Assembly: GCF_001563665.1 (NCBI RefSeq)
Contig: NZ_KQ961872.1
Location: 89,818-107,297 of the forward strand
DNA: 17,480 nucleotides
Origin: Gardnerella vaginalis
GTDB taxonomy: Bacteria; Actinomycetota; Actinomycetes; Actinomycetales; Bifidobacteriaceae
Reading direction: 5' to 3'
Below, one piece after another: positions 16,618 to 17,480 of the stretch (position 1 is its first letter; the number at the start of each line of letters is the position of its first letter). Position numbers and translations under genes: made by a program. The notes below the pieces were generated by a model. That model searched no databases and was not told the origin of the DNA. It saw nothing but the letters and a program-made list of their open reading frames with translations.

Positions 16618-17310
16618 TTATTGAATAAAAGATGCAACCGTTGGCAATATTCCTATGCAAATAAAAGCAGGTAAGAAACACAATCCAACCGGAAGTAATA
16701 ATCTTACAGATAATTTAGCAGCTTCTTGTTTTGCAGCATTTTGCATAGTATATCCATAATTTTTTAATACAGCTTTTAATATTGGAAGCGATGGAATACC
16801 GTTATACCAAGATTCACGCAATGATTTTGACAACCATTTAGCTAAAAGAGGATAATCCGTATTTTTATAACTTAATGATTTATTACGTACAAGCATTGTG
16901 AAACCAAGAATTCTACAAACACTGAAATTAGAACGATCTCTGCAAACATTATTTTGTAAAACATATGTAGAAGACCATGATTCTTCCCAAGTACTACCTT
17001 TTTTAAGAGCGAACGCAACAGCACGCATCCACTCTCCATTACTTTCGAAAACAGAGCCAACAGCTTCTATTGCAAAAGGCAAAGAACTTCCACTTTCTAA
17101 AGCAACTATAATCATATGCAATCCGAGAACTGGACTCAGTTTTATAAAACTATTATTTTTTGTATAACTCATGCGAGAAGCAGATAAATCATTACTTGCA
17201 CGATTTCCTAATGAAATACAATCAGATTTATAACTTACACATTGACAAACAATAATACTTACAAGAAAAGCTATAAAAAGTAATTGATTACTAGCATTCA
17301 TAAAATTCAT
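16618..17310 (-). CDS. TadC-like type II secretion F-family membrane protein
   Basis: A 230-residue inner-membrane platform protein. It has an N-terminal hydrophobic helix (about 9-27), a central helical region (LGLHMIIVALESGSSLPFAIEAV, then LRESWYNGIPSLPILKAV) and a C-terminal block KLSVRLLLPVGLCFLPAFICIGILPTV, which is the signature of actinobacterial TadC (Rv3657c group, GspF fold). TadB and TadC form the membrane base for the TadA ATPase. ATG 17310 has GGTGAT 3 nt before it; a second ATG lies three codons in. The expected tadB, tadA and CpaE-like genes would be beyond the window edge. The gene looks AT-richer than the asd/dnaX part. Confidence 0.78.
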   Translation of the reverse strand: MNFMNASNQLLFIAFLVSIIVCQCVSYKSDCISLGNRASNDLSASRMSYTKNNSFIKLSPVLGLHMIIVALESGSSLPFAIEAVGSVFESNGEWMRAVAFALKKGSTWEESWSSTYVLQNNVCRDRSNFSVCRILGFTMLVRNKSLSYKNTDYPLLAKWLSKSLRESWYNGIPSLPILKAVLKNYGYTMQNAAKQEAAKLSVRLLLPVGLCFLPAFICIGILPTVASFIQ

Positions 17311-17354
17311 CTAATCACCATTTTATTTACAGGATTTTCCTTTTTGTTGTTGCT

Positions 17355-17418
17355 GAGCTCTCGGAGTTTCTCTCATCGCAAGATTTTTACATTGCTCTAA
17401 GAGAAACTCCGACAGCTC
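17355..17418. repeat. Large inverted repeat, 19-nt arms
   Basis: Arms 17355-17373 and 17400-17418 are complementary at 18 of 19 positions around a 26-nt loop, in which GCAA and TTGC can pair further. It lies 45 nt upstream of tadC. Neither strand has a T-run right after the stem, so it is not a standard terminator. It is much longer and more GC-rich than other hairpins in this window. It may be a dispersed palindromic element or a strong mRNA structure that sets tadC expression. Confidence 0.75.
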
Positions 17419-17446
17419 TTGGCATGTTTAATCTTTTAATCTTCGG

Positions 17447-17480
17447 CTAATCACCGAGATTTTTCAATTTTTCTTCTTCA
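17447..17480 (-). CDS. Possible C-terminal tail of an upstream tad gene (partial)
   Basis: One minus-strand frame is open from the window edge to TAG at 17447-17449 and reads EEEKLKNLGD. The position, before tadC, is where tadB or tadA is expected. Ten codons are too few to identify the gene, and chance openness is quite possible. Confidence 0.3.
   Translation of the reverse strand, partial: EEEKLKNLGD

Noticed and set aside
17323..17376. 17-codon minus-strand frame MRETPRAQQQQKGKSCK next to the palindrome
   Set aside because: No ribosome binding site and its start lies at the hairpin arm; kept only as a note in the palindrome finding.
17391..17429. 12-codon minus-strand frame MPRAVGVSLRAM through the palindrome
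   Set aside because: Very short, inside the stem, and without a ribosome binding site; more likely a by-product of the structure.

Overview
This window looks like chromosomal DNA of a low-GC member of the Bifidobacteriaceae, most likely Gardnerella. I base this on the actinobacterial dnaX-recR-aspartokinase-asd neighbourhood, a DUF5701 protein, an actinobacterial-type tight-adherence (tad) cluster with a DUF4244/Flp-like pilin, and strongly AT-rich spacers. The genus call is inference; no rRNA or marker search was possible. Every gene I accept lies on the minus strand, so transcription runs from high to low coordinates.

Read in transcription order, 17480-15139 is the tad section: a possible C-terminal tail of an upstream gene at the window edge, a large inverted repeat, TadC, a Flp-like prepilin, a TadE-like pseudopilin and a second TadE/G-like membrane protein. 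Between the last two lie three 28-nt direct repeats at 60-61 bp spacing, geometrically like a tiny CRISPR array but with no cas gene in view. At 15008-12067 are dnaX and recR, 2 nt apart (clamp loader and recombination mediator). At 11756-8557 are the aspartokinase catalytic subunit, a separately encoded ACT regulatory subunit, asd (aspartate-semialdehyde dehydrogenase) and a DUF5701 gene. Together they make the first two steps of the aspartate-family amino-acid pathway. At 8350-4862 is an ABC ATPase plus a large FtsX-type permease, preceded by 6- and 7-nt tandem repeats that resemble promoter elements. At 4655-92 are an AAT-family amino-acid permease, an ApbE-type flavin transferase and an AAA_14/DUF4143 ATPase.

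Two sequence habits recur. Short tandem repeats of 6-12 nt sit in several spacers (1578-1633, 4735-4820, 8371-8428, 12033-12064), and in-frame 9-24 nt repeats build Ser/Asn/Lys-rich tails in proteins (ApbE, permease N terminus, ABC permease N terminus, DnaX C terminus). Several genes appear to use TTG starts (recR, aspartokinase, the ABC ATPase, both TadE-like genes), most with a visible Shine-Dalgarno sequence.

I saw no tRNA, rRNA, transposase, integrase or cas gene. The most interesting unexplained signals are the 60/61-bp spaced repeats in the tad cluster, the repeat-built promoter of the ABC exporter, the physically split aspartokinase, a possible -1 frameshift site in dnaX, and the large palindrome upstream of tadC.
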